Assembly (NCBI GenBank): GCA_946481345.1
Contig: CAMLMY010000006.1
Coordinates: 1-64,000, forward strand
Direction of reading: 5' to 3'
Length of the DNA: 64,000 nt
Origin: an uncultured Gilliamella sp.
Lineage (GTDB): Bacteria > Pseudomonadota > Gammaproteobacteria > Enterobacterales > Orbaceae
Of the stretch, positions 19,888 to 29,068 are shown piece after piece. The stretch's first letter is position 1. Each line of letters opens with the position of its first letter. The notes under the pieces are model-generated. The model made no database searches. It worked only from the letters and a program-made list of their open reading frames with translations, and was not told where the DNA came from. A program made the position numbers and the translations under genes.

Positions 19888-20667
19888 TTAAATTAAACCA
19901 AATTTTTGCAGCGCTTTAGCAATACCATCATTATCATTATTATCGGTTATATACTCAGCTTTATCTTTCAAATCATCAACTGCATTAGCCATAGCAATTG
20001 GATGATCAACGGTTAAGAACATTTCTAAATCATTCATACCATCACCAAATGCATAAGTAGGTACATTATCAAAACCTTTGGTTTTTAATAATTCATTAAT
20101 GCCGTTACCTTTCGATCCACCATGGTTAAAGACATCAACACAATAATGAGTATTACGAATAAAAGTTAATTCAGGAAAAGCTTCTCGATAAGGCGATTCG
20201 CCTTGCTCACAAAGCAATAACAACATCTGAATCTGTTCTTTTAAATAAATTTGATCATCAACCGGAGGAATTTCTAGTTTTAAAGAACGATAAAACTGTT
20301 CGGTAGCTTGATTAATTTCACTGACTCTCATCTTATTATAATTATAAAAAGACAAAGGAATATTCATTTTTTCCCTTGAAAATTCATATAATCTAGTAAT
20401 AACATTTTTATCAATATTATTGGTAAATACGACTTCTTTTTCATAAATAACAGCTTGGCCATTCATTGCTATAATCGAATTTATGCCCGTCTCTTTCATC
20501 AATTTAGCGGCTTCCATAGGGGTTCGGCCTGTTGCTAGCATAGGTATAATATTATTTTGCTTTAATCTTTCAATTGCAGCATAAGAACTTGGCAACACTT
20601 CTATATTACTATCAAATAAAGTACCATCTAAATCGAAAAAAACGATAGCATCAGGTTTTTTAGTCAT
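19888..20667 (-). CDS. Cof-type HAD-IIB phosphatase
   Basis: Haloacid dehalogenase-like hydrolase acting on an unknown phosphorylated metabolite. Motif I is FFDLDGTLFDSN (nucleophile Asp near residue 12). Motif II is LATGRTP, the motif III Lys is in GGSKGNG, and motif IV is FGDGMNDLEMF. A C2-type cap lies between motifs II and III. The 259 residues are typical of Cof/YkrA proteins. It starts two bases after hda stops, so the two are probably cotranscribed, although no functional link is known. Substrates of such enzymes (sugar phosphates, flavin or nucleotide phosphates) cannot be told from sequence. Confidence 0.9.
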   Translation of the reverse strand: MTKKPDAIVFFDLDGTLFDSNIEVLPSSYAAIERLKQNNIIPMLATGRTPMEAAKLMKETGINSIIAMNGQAVIYEKEVVFTNNIDKNVITRLYEFSREKMNIPLSFYNYNKMRVSEINQATEQFYRSLKLEIPPVDDQIYLKEQIQMLLLLCEQGESPYREAFPELTFIRNTHYCVDVFNHGGSKGNGINELLKTKGFDNVPTYAFGDGMNDLEMFLTVDHPIAMANAVDDLKDKAEYITDNNDNDGIAKALQKFGLI

Positions 20668-20669
20668 TT

Positions 20670-21353
20670 TTACAAATCCAAAATATTTTTAATAAAAGGA
20701 ATAGTTAATTTGCGTTGTTGAGCTAATGTTGCAACCTCAAATTTTTCCATTAAAGAAAACAATGTTCGCATATCGCGATTAACACGTTTTAACAAAAACA
20801 AACCAACTTCAGTTGATAACTCAAAGCCACTTAATTGCGCTCTAAGTTGCAGAGCTTTTAGTTTATCTTCATCACTTAATTCTTTTAGTTGATAAACCTG
20901 TCCCCAAGTTAATCTTGAAGCTAAATCAGGCAAGATAAAAGGAATTTGTTTAGGCGGAGCACAAGCGGTAATTAAAAGTTTACTAACATTTTTTTCAGTT
21001 AAACGGTTAAATAAATCAAAAATTGCCTCTTCCCAATCTCGATGACCTGCTATGGCATCAATGTCATCCAAACAAACCAAATCATAATTATCTAAACCTT
21101 GTAAAATTTCAGGAACCAATAACACATGTTGCTTTAATGGAATATAACTAGCTAATTTATTTTGGCTTGAAGCATGTAATAGATGCGTACGACCAGCTGC
21201 GCTTGCTGACCATATATAAAAGACATTAAAACCTTCCCTATCAAGTAAGGTTTGCAAAGAATCAAACAATAGCTGATTATCACCCACATAGAAACTATCA
21301 AATGTTTCGTTATTAGGTAATATAAAAGGTAAAGGCAACTGTGAAAGAGTAAT
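20670..21353 (-). CDS. hda: DnaA inactivator Hda, with apparent AUU start codon
   Basis: AAA+ protein that, with the DNA-loaded beta clamp, stimulates DnaA-ATP hydrolysis to prevent over-initiation. The Walker A variant SAAGRTHLL, LVCLDDIDAIAG, LPDLASRLTWGQVY and the C-terminal QRKLTIPFIKNILDL are diagnostic. No ATG or GTG opens the frame. The first TTG (21338) would cut off the clamp-binding segment QLPLP, which matches E. coli QLSLPL. The only upstream codons after a stop are GGT CAT TTT ATT ACT CTT TCA CAG. ATT at 21351-21353 lies six bases after GAGGT, giving 227 residues. E. coli hda also uses a rare start, CUG. Confidence 0.93.
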   Translation of the reverse strand: MTLSQLPLPFILPNNETFDSFYVGDNQLLFDSLQTLLDREGFNVFYIWSASAAGRTHLLHASSQNKLASYIPLKQHVLLVPEILQGLDNYDLVCLDDIDAIAGHRDWEEAIFDLFNRLTEKNVSKLLITACAPPKQIPFILPDLASRLTWGQVYQLKELSDEDKLKALQLRAQLSGFELSTEVGLFLLKRVNRDMRTLFSLMEKFEVATLAQQRKLTIPFIKNILDL

Positions 21354-21555
21354 AAAATGACCTCACAATAAAAATACAATCATACTAAGTATAAATTTGC
21401 TTTCACAAAAATCAATTACTTTTATAGAGAACAAAATAAGTTAGCAAAAGCAGCTATTAAAAATCGATATACAAAAACTAGTTAACCTACAAAAAAACAA
21501 ATAATAACATAACTAAAATGCTATTTAGTTATAAACTTTAACTTATTATTATTCA

Positions 21556-22575
21556 TTAATAATAAAATAAATTATTTTCATTTTTTCCAAGAAAGAACCT
21601 TTTAGAAGGTTTCACACTATTATGCTGCTTTTTTTGTTTTAATTTAGCGACTTTTTTATTAGTAAAACGTCTTAAATCCATTCTAGCTATTTTCGGCAGA
21701 TTTAAAGTTTTAAAAATTTTCTCGGCTATTTTTGCTTTTTTATTAACATTAGGTATAGATTCAATAATCATACCAATACTGCAAAAAATACTACTACCAA
21801 AGAATATAGGTTTCATAAAAGAGATATATTCAGCTGTTAAATGAAGTAATTGATAGAGACTACCCCAAACTAAAATATAAAAAACATTAAAAAGAATCAT
21901 AAAAAAAAGGATCAGAAATAATGTCGCTTTAGCTTGATGTATTAAATAAGCTATTCGTCCTTTACTGCAATTAGGACATATACTAATAATCCTTTCGTCA
22001 GGTTTAGTTAAAGCATAAAGTTCATAATGATCTTCTTGCCACTGCGCTATAACAGCAACTTTTTCACCCGCTTGAAAAGGGCAATCACCTATCCAACCTC
22101 GATAAATAACACCATCAATTTGAACATTAACAAAATTAGCCTTAATTAAAAAAGGATTAACTTTTTCTGCTAAGAAGCTTTTTTTAAATTTCTCAAAATC
22201 AAATTCAAGAGATGCAGCATTAATAGAAGGCTCTTTTGCTAATAAGCTTTTTTTAAATTCCTTAAAATCAAACTCAAGAGATGCTGTATCAATAGAAGAA
22301 TTAACTTCTTTTGCTAAGAAATCTTTTTTTAATTCCTCAAAATTATACTCAGGAGATAAATCATTAATATAAGTATTAATTATCCTATTTTTAAGTTCGC
22401 TTTTAGGTACGAATTCAAAATAATTATACTCTTCTTGTAAATCTATACGCTCAATTATTCCTTTAATGCAGACAAATTCAGTCTCCCAGCTCGGTAGAAC
22501 AGGATAAGTTGGTTTATGGCGCCAAGAACGACTGACGATCTTATTTTGAATTTTGTAGAACTGTTTAATACTCAT
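21556..22575 (-). CDS. Unrecognised membrane protein with three tandem repeats
   Basis: I do not recognise this 339-residue protein with confidence. Residues 1-70 form a basic-aromatic N-terminus. Residues 74-142 are three tandem copies of about 23 residues built on SLEFDFKEFKKSLLAKE. A compact domain with YRGWIGDCPFQAGEKVAVIA follows, then a Cys pair CPNC (200-203). There are two membrane helices (about 216-238 and 251-272) and a Lys-rich C-terminal tail. The order of soluble domain, CPxC-like turn, paired helices and basic tail recalls enterobacterial proteins labelled putative type VI effectors, but no T6SS gene is near. It lies beside oriC in its own transcript. Confidence 0.75.
   Translation of the reverse strand: MSIKQFYKIQNKIVSRSWRHKPTYPVLPSWETEFVCIKGIIERIDLQEEYNYFEFVPKSELKNRIINTYINDLSPEYNFEELKKDFLAKEVNSSIDTASLEFDFKEFKKSLLAKEPSINAASLEFDFEKFKKSFLAEKVNPFLIKANFVNVQIDGVIYRGWIGDCPFQAGEKVAVIAQWQEDHYELYALTKPDERIISICPNCSKGRIAYLIHQAKATLFLILFFMILFNVFYILVWGSLYQLLHLTAEYISFMKPIFFGSSIFCSIGMIIESIPNVNKKAKIAEKIFKTLNLPKIARMDLRRFTNKKVAKLKQKKQHNSVKPSKRFFLGKNENNLFYY
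22150..22356 (-). repeat. Triplicated coding repeat of about 70 bases
   Basis: Three consecutive units encode SPEYNFEELKKDFLAKE, SLEFDFKEFKKSLLAKE and SLEFDFEKFKKSFLAEK. Units 2 and 3 are nearly identical at DNA level too, which indicates recent tandem duplication inside the hypothetical membrane-protein gene. Confidence 0.85.
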
Positions 22576-22707
22576 AACAACATATTTATCTATACAACTT
22601 CTGCTATTATAAATTGTTTTTAACTAAAATCCTCTAATTAACTTAAATTAGCTAGCTTAATTTATGAGCAATAAAAGATAAAAATTTAAGCAAACAAATT
22701 TATTTTT

Positions 22708-22716
22708 TGTGGATAA
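22708..22716 (-). promoter_or_regulatory. DnaA box, exact consensus
   Basis: TTATCCACA on the minus strand, the highest-affinity DnaA box sequence, at the left end of oriC. Confidence 0.85.
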
Positions 22717-22781
22717 CTCTGTGACAAACAACGATCATAAGCTGTTATGATCGCATTAATAACCTTAATTGAAGTCAATGT

Positions 22782-22790
22782 TGTGGATAA
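22782..22790 (-). promoter_or_regulatory. DnaA box, exact consensus
   Basis: A second exact TTATCCACA on the minus strand, 74 bases (about seven helical turns) from the first and in the same orientation. Confidence 0.85.
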
Positions 22791-22799
22791 ATAAGAGAG

Positions 22800-22808
22800 T
22801 TATAAACA
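22800..22808 (+). promoter_or_regulatory. DnaA box-like site
   Basis: TTATAAACA, one mismatch from TTATNCACA, ten bases beyond the second exact box and in the opposite orientation. Confidence 0.45.
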
Positions 22809-22887
22809 AGTTTAATTAAAAAAAGATCCGATCAATTAACAGAATTAACTGATCAATAAGATCATATAAAATAAAAATAAAAACCAG

Positions 22888-22896
22888 TTATCAACA
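22888..22896 (+). promoter_or_regulatory. DnaA box-like site
   Basis: TTATCAACA, one mismatch from the consensus, between the box cluster and the A/T-rich GATC blocks. Confidence 0.5.
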
Positions 22897-23087
22897 AAAA
22901 TGATCCAAACTAATAATAGTAAAAATAAAAAGATCATATAAAAGATCTTATTTAATTTAGATCCCGATCAAAATAGATCATTTGACGTAATAAAAAAGAT
23001 GCGTAAAATTCGTAACACTAAATAAAACCAAATCACCTGATCAAAAATAGTGATCATCTATCAGTAATATAAAAAACGAGGCTTTAT

Positions 23088-24980
23088 ATGTTTTATCCAG
23101 ATCTTTTTGATGTCATCATTGTTGGTGGAGGTCATGCCGGAACTGAAGCTGCAATGGCATCAGCAAGAATGGGCCGAAAAACATTACTTTTAACGCATAA
23201 TATCAATACATTAGGACAAATGTCTTGTAATCCAGCTATTGGTGGTATTGGTAAAGGTCACTTAGTAAAAGAGATTGATGCTATGGGCGGATTAATGGCG
23301 CAAGCTATAGATCTTGCAGGGATCCAGTTTCGGATCTTAAATAGCAGTAAGGGGCCAGCGGTAAGAGCAACACGTGCTCAAGCGGATCGATCCTTATATC
23401 GTAAAGTAATAAGAACTACACTGGGAAACCAAGAAAACCTAATGTTGTTTCAACAATCTGTTGAAGATGTGATCATTGAAAACGATCAGATCACCGGTGT
23501 TGTTACCCAAATGGGTGTCTCTTTTAAAGCAAAAGCTGTAGTACTTACAACAGGTACCTTTTTAGATGGTAAGATCCATATAGGTTTAGATAACTATAGT
23601 GGTGGTAGAACTGGCGATCCCGCTTCTATCGGTTTGTCTAAATCTTTACATCAATATCCATTTAGAATGGGACGATTAAAGACAGGAACACCACCACGTA
23701 TTGATGCAAGAACAATAGACTTTTCTAAATTAGGCACTCAATATGGTGATGATCCAGTGCCAGTATTTTCATTTTTAGGCGATGCGAAACAGCATCCTAG
23801 ACAGATCCCTTGTTATATAACAAATACTAATGAAACAACCCATGAGATCATTCGCAATAGCTTAGATCGAAGTCCTATGTACACAGGTGTGATTGAAGGT
23901 GTTGGCCCGCGATATTGTCCGTCTATTGAAGATAAAATAATGCGTTTTGCTGATCGTAATTCTCATCAGATCTATTTAGAACCAGAAGGGTTAGATAGTA
24001 ATGAGATTTATCCTAATGGGATCTCGACCAGTTTACCTTTTGACACACAATTAGCTTTTGTTCGTAGTATGAAAGGACTAGAAAACGCGAATATCGTAAG
24101 ACCTGGTTATGCGATTGAATATGATTATTTTGATCCGCGTGATCTTAAACCAACTTTAGAAAGTAAAGTGATCAAAGGTTTATTTTTAGCTGGTCAAATA
24201 AATGGCACTACAGGCTATGAAGAAGCAGCTTCTCAAGGTCTGTTAGCAGGTTTAAATGCAGCAAGATTTGTATATGATCAAGATCAATGGTTCCCTACTC
24301 GTGATCAAGCTTATTTAGGGGTATTAGTTGATGATCTTTGTACTTTAGGCACCAACGAACCTTACCGTATGTTTACTTCGCGTGCTGAATATCGCTTAAT
24401 GTTACGTGAAGATAATGCCGATATTCGTTTGACTGAAATAGGCCGACAATTAGGCATGGTTGATGATTATCGTTGGCAACGATTTAATGAAAAATTTGAA
24501 GCTATTGAACAAGAAAGAGCCCGTCTTCGTGATATCTGGGTTCATCCTCATATTGAAACCATTGACGAAGTGAATGCTGTTTTAAGTGCTAATCTCACCA
24601 AAGAGGCCAATGGTGAAGAGTTACTTAAACGCCCTGAAATGAGCTATAAAACACTACAATCATTATCGCTTTTTGCGCCTGGTTTAACTGATACTCAAGC
24701 TGCTGAACAAGTTGAGATACAAGTAAAATATGATGGTTATATAAAATTACAGATTGAAGAAATTGAAAGACAAAAAAGAAATGAAGAAACCCTTATTCCT
24801 GAGCACATTGATTATGCTGAAATATCAGGGTTATCTAATGAAGTCGTTGCTAAATTAAAACAGCATAAACCTGTTTCAATTGGCCAAGCTTCACGTATTT
24901 CTGGCATTACACCTGCGGCAATTTCAATGTTATTAGTTTATTTAAAAAAGAAAAACTATGTTAAAAAAGAAACTCATTAA
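23088..24980 (+). CDS. mnmG: tRNA uridine-34 modification enzyme MnmG (GidA)
   Basis: FAD protein that works with MnmE to install carboxymethylaminomethyl or aminomethyl groups on U34 of tRNAs. The dinucleotide-binding motif [10 protein letters not shown] is at residues 13-22. Family signatures [19 protein letters not shown] and [12 protein letters not shown] follow, with the C-terminal helical domain ending in [17 protein letters not shown]. The 630 residues match E. coli (629). It overlaps rsmG by 23 bases. Position next to oriC is conserved in many gammaproteobacteria. The gene is unusually rich in GATC in its first 1.3 kb. Confidence 0.98.
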   Translation: MFYPDLFDVIIVGGGHAGTEAAMASARMGRKTLLLTHNINTLGQMSCNPAIGGIGKGHLVKEIDAMGGLMAQAIDLAGIQFRILNSSKGPAVRATRAQADRSLYRKVIRTTLGNQENLMLFQQSVEDVIIENDQITGVVTQMGVSFKAKAVVLTTGTFLDGKIHIGLDNYSGGRTGDPASIGLSKSLHQYPFRMGRLKTGTPPRIDARTIDFSKLGTQYGDDPVPVFSFLGDAKQHPRQIPCYITNTNETTHEIIRNSLDRSPMYTGVIEGVGPRYCPSIEDKIMRFADRNSHQIYLEPEGLDSNEIYPNGISTSLPFDTQLAFVRSMKGLENANIVRPGYAIEYDYFDPRDLKPTLESKVIKGLFLAGQINGTTGYEEAASQGLLAGLNAARFVYDQDQWFPTRDQAYLGVLVDDLCTLGTNEPYRMFTSRAEYRLMLREDNADIRLTEIGRQLGMVDDYRWQRFNEKFEAIEQERARLRDIWVHPHIETIDEVNAVLSANLTKEANGEELLKRPEMSYKTLQSLSLFAPGLTDTQAAEQVEIQVKYDGYIKLQIEEIERQKRNEETLIPEHIDYAEISGLSNEVVAKLKQHKPVSIGQASRISGITPAAISMLLVYLKKKNYVKKETH

Positions 24981-25557
24981 TCTTATTGATCAAACGGATC
25001 TTTCGATCACTTCTCAACAAATTGATCTATTGATCGATTATGTTGAAATGCTTAATAAATGGAATAAAGCTTACAATTTAACCGCAGTGCGCGATCCTAG
25101 TGAAATGTTAATTAAACATATTATGGATAGTTTAGTTGTTTCGCCTTATTTAGTTGGCAATACTTTTATTGATGTGGGAACAGGCCCTGGATTACCAGGG
25201 ATCCCTTTAGCAATAATAAATCCTGATAAACAATTTGATCTGGTGGATAGTTTAGGTAAAAGAATTCGTTTTTTAAAACAAGTTCAATTTGAATTAAAAT
25301 TAACTAATATTCAACCTATTCAAAGTCGTATAGAAGAATATAATGAGAAAAAATTTGATGGAGTTATTAGCCGAGCATTTGCTTCTTTGCAAGATATGCT
25401 AACTTGGTGTAAACATCTTCCTAACCAGAAAGGATCATTTTACGCATTAAAAGGTAGCGATCTTGATGTGATCCCTGAAGGGTTTACTCTTAAACAAAAT
25501 ATTAAACTGACTATTCCGGAGTTAAATGCTGAACGACGATTAATGATCATTCAGTAA
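24958..25557 (+). CDS. rsmG: 16S rRNA (guanine-527-N7)-methyltransferase RsmG (GidB)
   Basis: SAM-dependent methylation of G527 in the 530 loop of 16S rRNA. Loss of this enzyme is known to give low-level streptomycin resistance. SAM-binding motif I is [17 protein letters not shown] near residues 66-82. [12 protein letters not shown] near residue 38 and [12 protein letters not shown] near residue 132 are family hallmarks. The 199 residues compare with 207 in E. coli. The start lies inside the mnmG end, and a terminator follows six bases after the stop. Confidence 0.97.
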   Translation: MLKKKLINLIDQTDLSITSQQIDLLIDYVEMLNKWNKAYNLTAVRDPSEMLIKHIMDSLVVSPYLVGNTFIDVGTGPGLPGIPLAIINPDKQFDLVDSLGKRIRFLKQVQFELKLTNIQPIQSRIEEYNEKKFDGVISRAFASLQDMLTWCKHLPNQKGSFYALKGSDLDVIPEGFTLKQNIKLTIPELNAERRLMIIQ

Positions 25558-25562
25558 AGGTA

Positions 25563-25595
25563 AAATTGATCTAAAAAATGATTAGATCAATTTTT
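25563..25595. terminator. Terminator between rsmG and the AMIN amidase
   Basis: AAATTGATCTAA pairs with TTAGATCAATTT around a seven-base loop and is followed by T residues. The distal arm overlaps the last codons of the convergent amidase gene. Confidence 0.8.
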
Positions 25596-26816
25596 ACGAC
25601 GTTTTAAATAATCTTTAATACCATCAACAATTGCTTTAGATACTTGATTTTGGAAGGAAGCAGTCTTAAGTTTTTGCTCTTCATTAATATTACTAATAAA
25701 GGCTGTTTCAACTAAAACTGATGGGATATCCGGTGCTTTTAATACTGCAAAACCTGCTTTTTCAATCGATGGTTTGTGCAGTTTATTTACTTTCTTCATT
25801 CGGTTTAAAATAGCTGTACCTAATAATACCCCATTAGACAACGTTGTTTTTTGTACTAAATCTAAAATCGTATTATCTAAATATTTATCACCACTTCTAC
25901 TTACGCCACCTATTTGGTCGGCATCATTTTGGGTTTGAGCTAAATAACTGGCTGCTGAACTACTAGCTCCACGGGTTGATAAAGCAAATACTGATGATCC
26001 TTTAACTGAGCGATTAGCAAAAGCATCAGCATGGATAGAAATAAATAGATCTGCATGTAAAGATCTTGCCTTCGCTACACGAACATTTAAAGGTATAAAC
26101 ACATCTTCCTTACGGGTCATATAGGCTTTTACATTAGGTTCTTTTTTGAGCAAATTGTAAGTACGGCGTGCAATTTGCAACACTATATCTTTTTCCCGAG
26201 TTTTCTTATAACCAATAGCGCCAGGATCTTCACCTCCATGGCCAGGATCAAGCATAACGATAATAGGTGAATTTTTCTTCTTATTAGATGATTTTATTTG
26301 TGATTGTTTTTTATTTAGCTCGCCTTTTTGATACTCTTCTAAGAGTGCTAAAAGGGGATCATCATCAGTTACAGTTGGTTTAGAAGGATAAAGATCAACG
26401 ACTAATCGATGTTTGAATTCAGCAATCGGTGGTAATGTAAATGTATTTGGATCGATACCTTGTTTTAGTTCAATCATCAAACGAACAGTTTTGGGATCTA
26501 ACTGCAATGTCCGAATAGATTTAATAAAAGGATCTCGACTTAGTACTTTTGTTGAAATCGTTTTTAACGTTGGATTTAAATTGAGATTATCAATATCAAT
26601 AACAATACGATCGGGGTTGTGTAACTTTGCATGTTTATAGTTAAGTTTTGCGTTCGATTCTAACGTTATTCGTGTATAAGTTGATGATGGCCAAACACGC
26701 ACAGCAATAATCTGAGCCATTGATGCAGCAAAACCAACCCGTGTGACCGACAATAAACAAGTTGCCATAATGCCTTTAATCAAAAAGCGCTTTGTTGGAC
26801 TAAATGTTTTTGACAT
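25587..26816 (-). CDS. amiC: N-acetylmuramoyl-L-alanine amidase with AMIN domain, AmiC-like
   Basis: Periplasmic septal peptidoglycan amidase, 409 residues (E. coli AmiC 417). After an N-terminal signal (residues 1-31) comes an AMIN domain (about 35-150) that would target the septum. A Lys/Ser-rich linker follows, then amidase_3 with MLDPGHGGEDPGA, REKD, FISIHADA and LVETAFISN. AmiA and AmiC are normally exported by Tat with a twin-arginine motif. Here the n-region reads TKRFLIKG, so only a Lys-Arg pair precedes the Phe. Export route is therefore open. It complements the AMIN-less amidase at 9622. Confidence 0.9.
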   Translation of the reverse strand: MSKTFSPTKRFLIKGIMATCLLSVTRVGFAASMAQIIAVRVWPSSTYTRITLESNAKLNYKHAKLHNPDRIVIDIDNLNLNPTLKTISTKVLSRDPFIKSIRTLQLDPKTVRLMIELKQGIDPNTFTLPPIAEFKHRLVVDLYPSKPTVTDDDPLLALLEEYQKGELNKKQSQIKSSNKKKNSPIIVMLDPGHGGEDPGAIGYKKTREKDIVLQIARRTYNLLKKEPNVKAYMTRKEDVFIPLNVRVAKARSLHADLFISIHADAFANRSVKGSSVFALSTRGASSSAASYLAQTQNDADQIGGVSRSGDKYLDNTILDLVQKTTLSNGVLLGTAILNRMKKVNKLHKPSIEKAGFAVLKAPDIPSVLVETAFISNINEEQKLKTASFQNQVSKAIVDGIKDYLKRRKN

Positions 26817-27070
26817 ACCTAAACACTTATATTGTTAATAATATTAATAGGCTAAGAATAATAACATAAAATAATTAGAATGATTATTATAATTAGTTGT
26901 TTTTTCGATAAATTAATTACTAATTGTTTATTTTTTATATATAAAGTAATAAATATAGTTTTTTATATTTATTATAGACCCTACAATCACAAAGGATTAC
27001 AATATGGCTCGCTAAAATCGCGGATTTAAACCCGTTTTCATTTTAACAATTAAATATAGCTGAGTTATTG

Positions 27071-28498
27071 ATGAGCAAAAAATTACATATCAAAACTTGG
27101 GGCTGCCAAATGAACGAATATGATTCAACTAAAATGGCAGATCTCCTTGAATCCACCCATGGTTTAACCTTAACAGAAAATGCCGAAGAAGCAGATATTT
27201 TATTATTAAATACCTGTTCTATTCGAGAAAAAGCCCAAGAAAAAGTTTTTCACCAACTAGGTCGTTGGAAAAATTTAAAACAACATAATCCTAATATTAT
27301 TATTGGTGTTGGTGGTTGTGTAGCGTCACAAGAAGGTGCCCATATTCGTAAACGAGCGCCTTTTGTTGATATTATTTTTGGACCACAAACTTTTCACCGT
27401 TTGCCAGATATGATTGAACAGATCCGCAGTGGTAATGGTCAGCATGTTGTTGATGTTAGTTTTCCTGAAATTGAAAAATTTGACCGTCTACCTGAACCAC
27501 GTAGTGAAGGCCCAACGGCATTTGTATCCATAATGGAAGGATGTAACAAATACTGTACTTATTGTGTGGTACCTTACACTCGTGGTGAAGAGGTAAGTAG
27601 ACCTTGTGATGATGTAATTTATGAAATTGCTCAGTTAGCAGAACAAGGTGTTCGTGAAGTGAATTTATTAGGGCAAAACGTAAATGCCTATCGCGGACCA
27701 ACCTTTGATGGTGATATCTGTTCTTTTGCTGAATTATTACGTTTAGTTGCTGCTATTGATGGTATTGATCGTATTCGTTTTACCACTAGCCATCCAATTG
27801 AATTTACAGATGACATTATCGATGTTTATCGTGATACGCCTGAACTGGTTAATTTTTTACATTTACCTGTACAAAGTGGTTCTGATCGCGTATTGAATTT
27901 GATGAAACGAACTCATACTGCAATTGAATATAAATCAATTATTCGTAAATTACGTAAAGTTCGCCCAGATATTCAAATCAGTTCTGATTTTATTGTTGGT
28001 TTCCCTGGTGAAACTCAAGAAGATTTTGAACAAACTATGAAATTAATCGCTGATGTTAATTTTGACTTAAGTTATAGTTTTGTCTATTCAGCTCGTCCAG
28101 GTACGCCTGCTGCAGAAATGGAAGATAATGTTTCTGAAGAAGAGAAAAAACAACGGCTCTATATTCTTCAAGAGCGAATCAATCAACAAGCTATGCAATT
28201 TAGTCGTCGCATGTTAAATACCGTACAACGTATTTTAGTTGAAGGTCCATCTAAAAAGGATCTTATGGAATTAACCGGCCGAACTGAAAACAATCGAATT
28301 GTTAATTTTGCTGGACATCCAGATATGATTGGTAAATTTGTTGATGTTGAAATTACCGATGTTTATCCTAACTCATTGCGTGGTAAAGTAGTAAGAACTG
28401 AAGATCAGATGGATCTACGGGTTAGTGAATCACCAATATCAGTTATTTCCCGAACTCGTAAAGAAAATAATTTAGGCGTTGGTATTTATCAACCATAA
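27071..28498 (+). CDS. miaB: tRNA-2-methylthio-N6-dimethylallyladenosine synthase MiaB
   Basis: Radical-SAM methylthiotransferase that adds the 2-methylthio group to i6A37, following MiaA. The N-terminal UPF0004 domain starts [16 protein letters not shown] and supplies three Cys for the auxiliary cluster. The radical-SAM motif is CNKYCTYC near residue 157, and the C-terminal TRAM domain begins near residue 375. The ATG at 27071 gives 475 residues (E. coli 474). The TTG just before it is not needed. No strong ribosome site is visible. Confidence 0.97.
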   Translation: MSKKLHIKTWGCQMNEYDSTKMADLLESTHGLTLTENAEEADILLLNTCSIREKAQEKVFHQLGRWKNLKQHNPNIIIGVGGCVASQEGAHIRKRAPFVDIIFGPQTFHRLPDMIEQIRSGNGQHVVDVSFPEIEKFDRLPEPRSEGPTAFVSIMEGCNKYCTYCVVPYTRGEEVSRPCDDVIYEIAQLAEQGVREVNLLGQNVNAYRGPTFDGDICSFAELLRLVAAIDGIDRIRFTTSHPIEFTDDIIDVYRDTPELVNFLHLPVQSGSDRVLNLMKRTHTAIEYKSIIRKLRKVRPDIQISSDFIVGFPGETQEDFEQTMKLIADVNFDLSYSFVYSARPGTPAAEMEDNVSEEEKKQRLYILQERINQQAMQFSRRMLNTVQRILVEGPSKKDLMELTGRTENNRIVNFAGHPDMIGKFVDVEITDVYPNSLRGKVVRTEDQMDLRVSESPISVISRTRKENNLGVGIYQP

Positions 28499-28563
28499 TT
28501 ATACAAATAGTGGTGTAATTTAATTAATAATAAAGATGGTAATTTATAAATAAGGAATATTAA

Positions 28564-29037
28564 GTGTTTATTATATTTGGTACAAAAGGACGTGAAGTTA
28601 ATGAACATACAGGACCATTTAATTGCCCGAACTGTTGTGCACAGCAAAATATTGCTGGTGATAAAAAACAACATCAGTATACGCAAATAAAGGTAGCCAA
28701 ATATTTTACGCTATTTTTTATTCCTATTTTTAGTTTTCAAACTTTAGGTCGATATATTAAATGCCAACACTGTAATTCTGATTTTAATGAAAATGTTTTA
28801 ACTTATATTCCACCTACATTTGAACAGCAAGTAGCATCTTATGTCGAGCAAGAGTTAAAAAGTGGTACACCTATCACGATGGTTATCAATAAGTTGAAAA
28901 GCCAAGGGCTCGATAATAATCAAGCAACTAGTGCTGTGAATAATGTAGTTGGTGACAACATAGTGACTTGTCATCATTGCCATATGGATTTTTTAAAAGG
29001 TGTTGAAAAATGTTCTTTATGTGAAGAGCGTATTTGA
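28564..29037 (+). CDS. Zinc-ribbon protein of unknown function
   Basis: A 157-residue protein starting at GTG with AAGGAA at eight bases. It has an N-terminal zinc ribbon built from CPNCCA (about residue 21) and CQHC near residue 68. A hydrophobic stretch KYFTLFFIPIFSF between these pairs may be a membrane dip or the hydrophobic core. A C-terminal second ribbon uses CHHC and CSLC. It resembles the loose family of zinc-ribbon domain proteins of unknown role. It is inserted between miaB and ybeZ, which are adjacent in E. coli, on the same strand and tightly spaced, so it is probably cotranscribed with ybeZ. Confidence 0.75.
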   Translation: MFIIFGTKGREVNEHTGPFNCPNCCAQQNIAGDKKQHQYTQIKVAKYFTLFFIPIFSFQTLGRYIKCQHCNSDFNENVLTYIPPTFEQQVASYVEQELKSGTPITMVINKLKSQGLDNNQATSAVNNVVGDNIVTCHHCHMDFLKGVEKCSLCEERI

Positions 29038-29068
29038 TCATTAACCTGAATAATTAGAGGACTTATCA

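Larger units (their letters stand above)
22690..23060. other. oriC: Chromosomal origin of replication (oriC)
   Basis: The non-coding gap before mnmG has the standard make-up of an enterobacterial oriC. It contains two exact DnaA boxes (TTATCCACA on the minus strand, 22708 and 22782) and two near-boxes (22800, 22888). It has 14 GATC sites between 22733 and 23055, and very A/T-rich blocks with regular GATC-led repeats (22920-22980) suited to the unwinding element. mnmG and rsmG adjoin it as in E. coli, and hda lies 1.4 kb away. mioC is not adjacent; the membrane-protein gene takes that side. Confidence 0.9.

Noticed and set aside
26960-27066. Short G/C-containing stretch upstream of miaB that looks somewhat like a tRNA arm
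   Set aside because: No acceptor stem, anticodon arm or T-arm can be paired; it is not a tRNA.
28489-28686. Minus-strand reading frame of 65 codons with a hydrophobic N-terminus
   Set aside because: It lies opposite the start of the zinc-ribbon gene and its upstream leader. That gene has paired CxxC motifs and a ribosome site; this frame has no recognisable domain.
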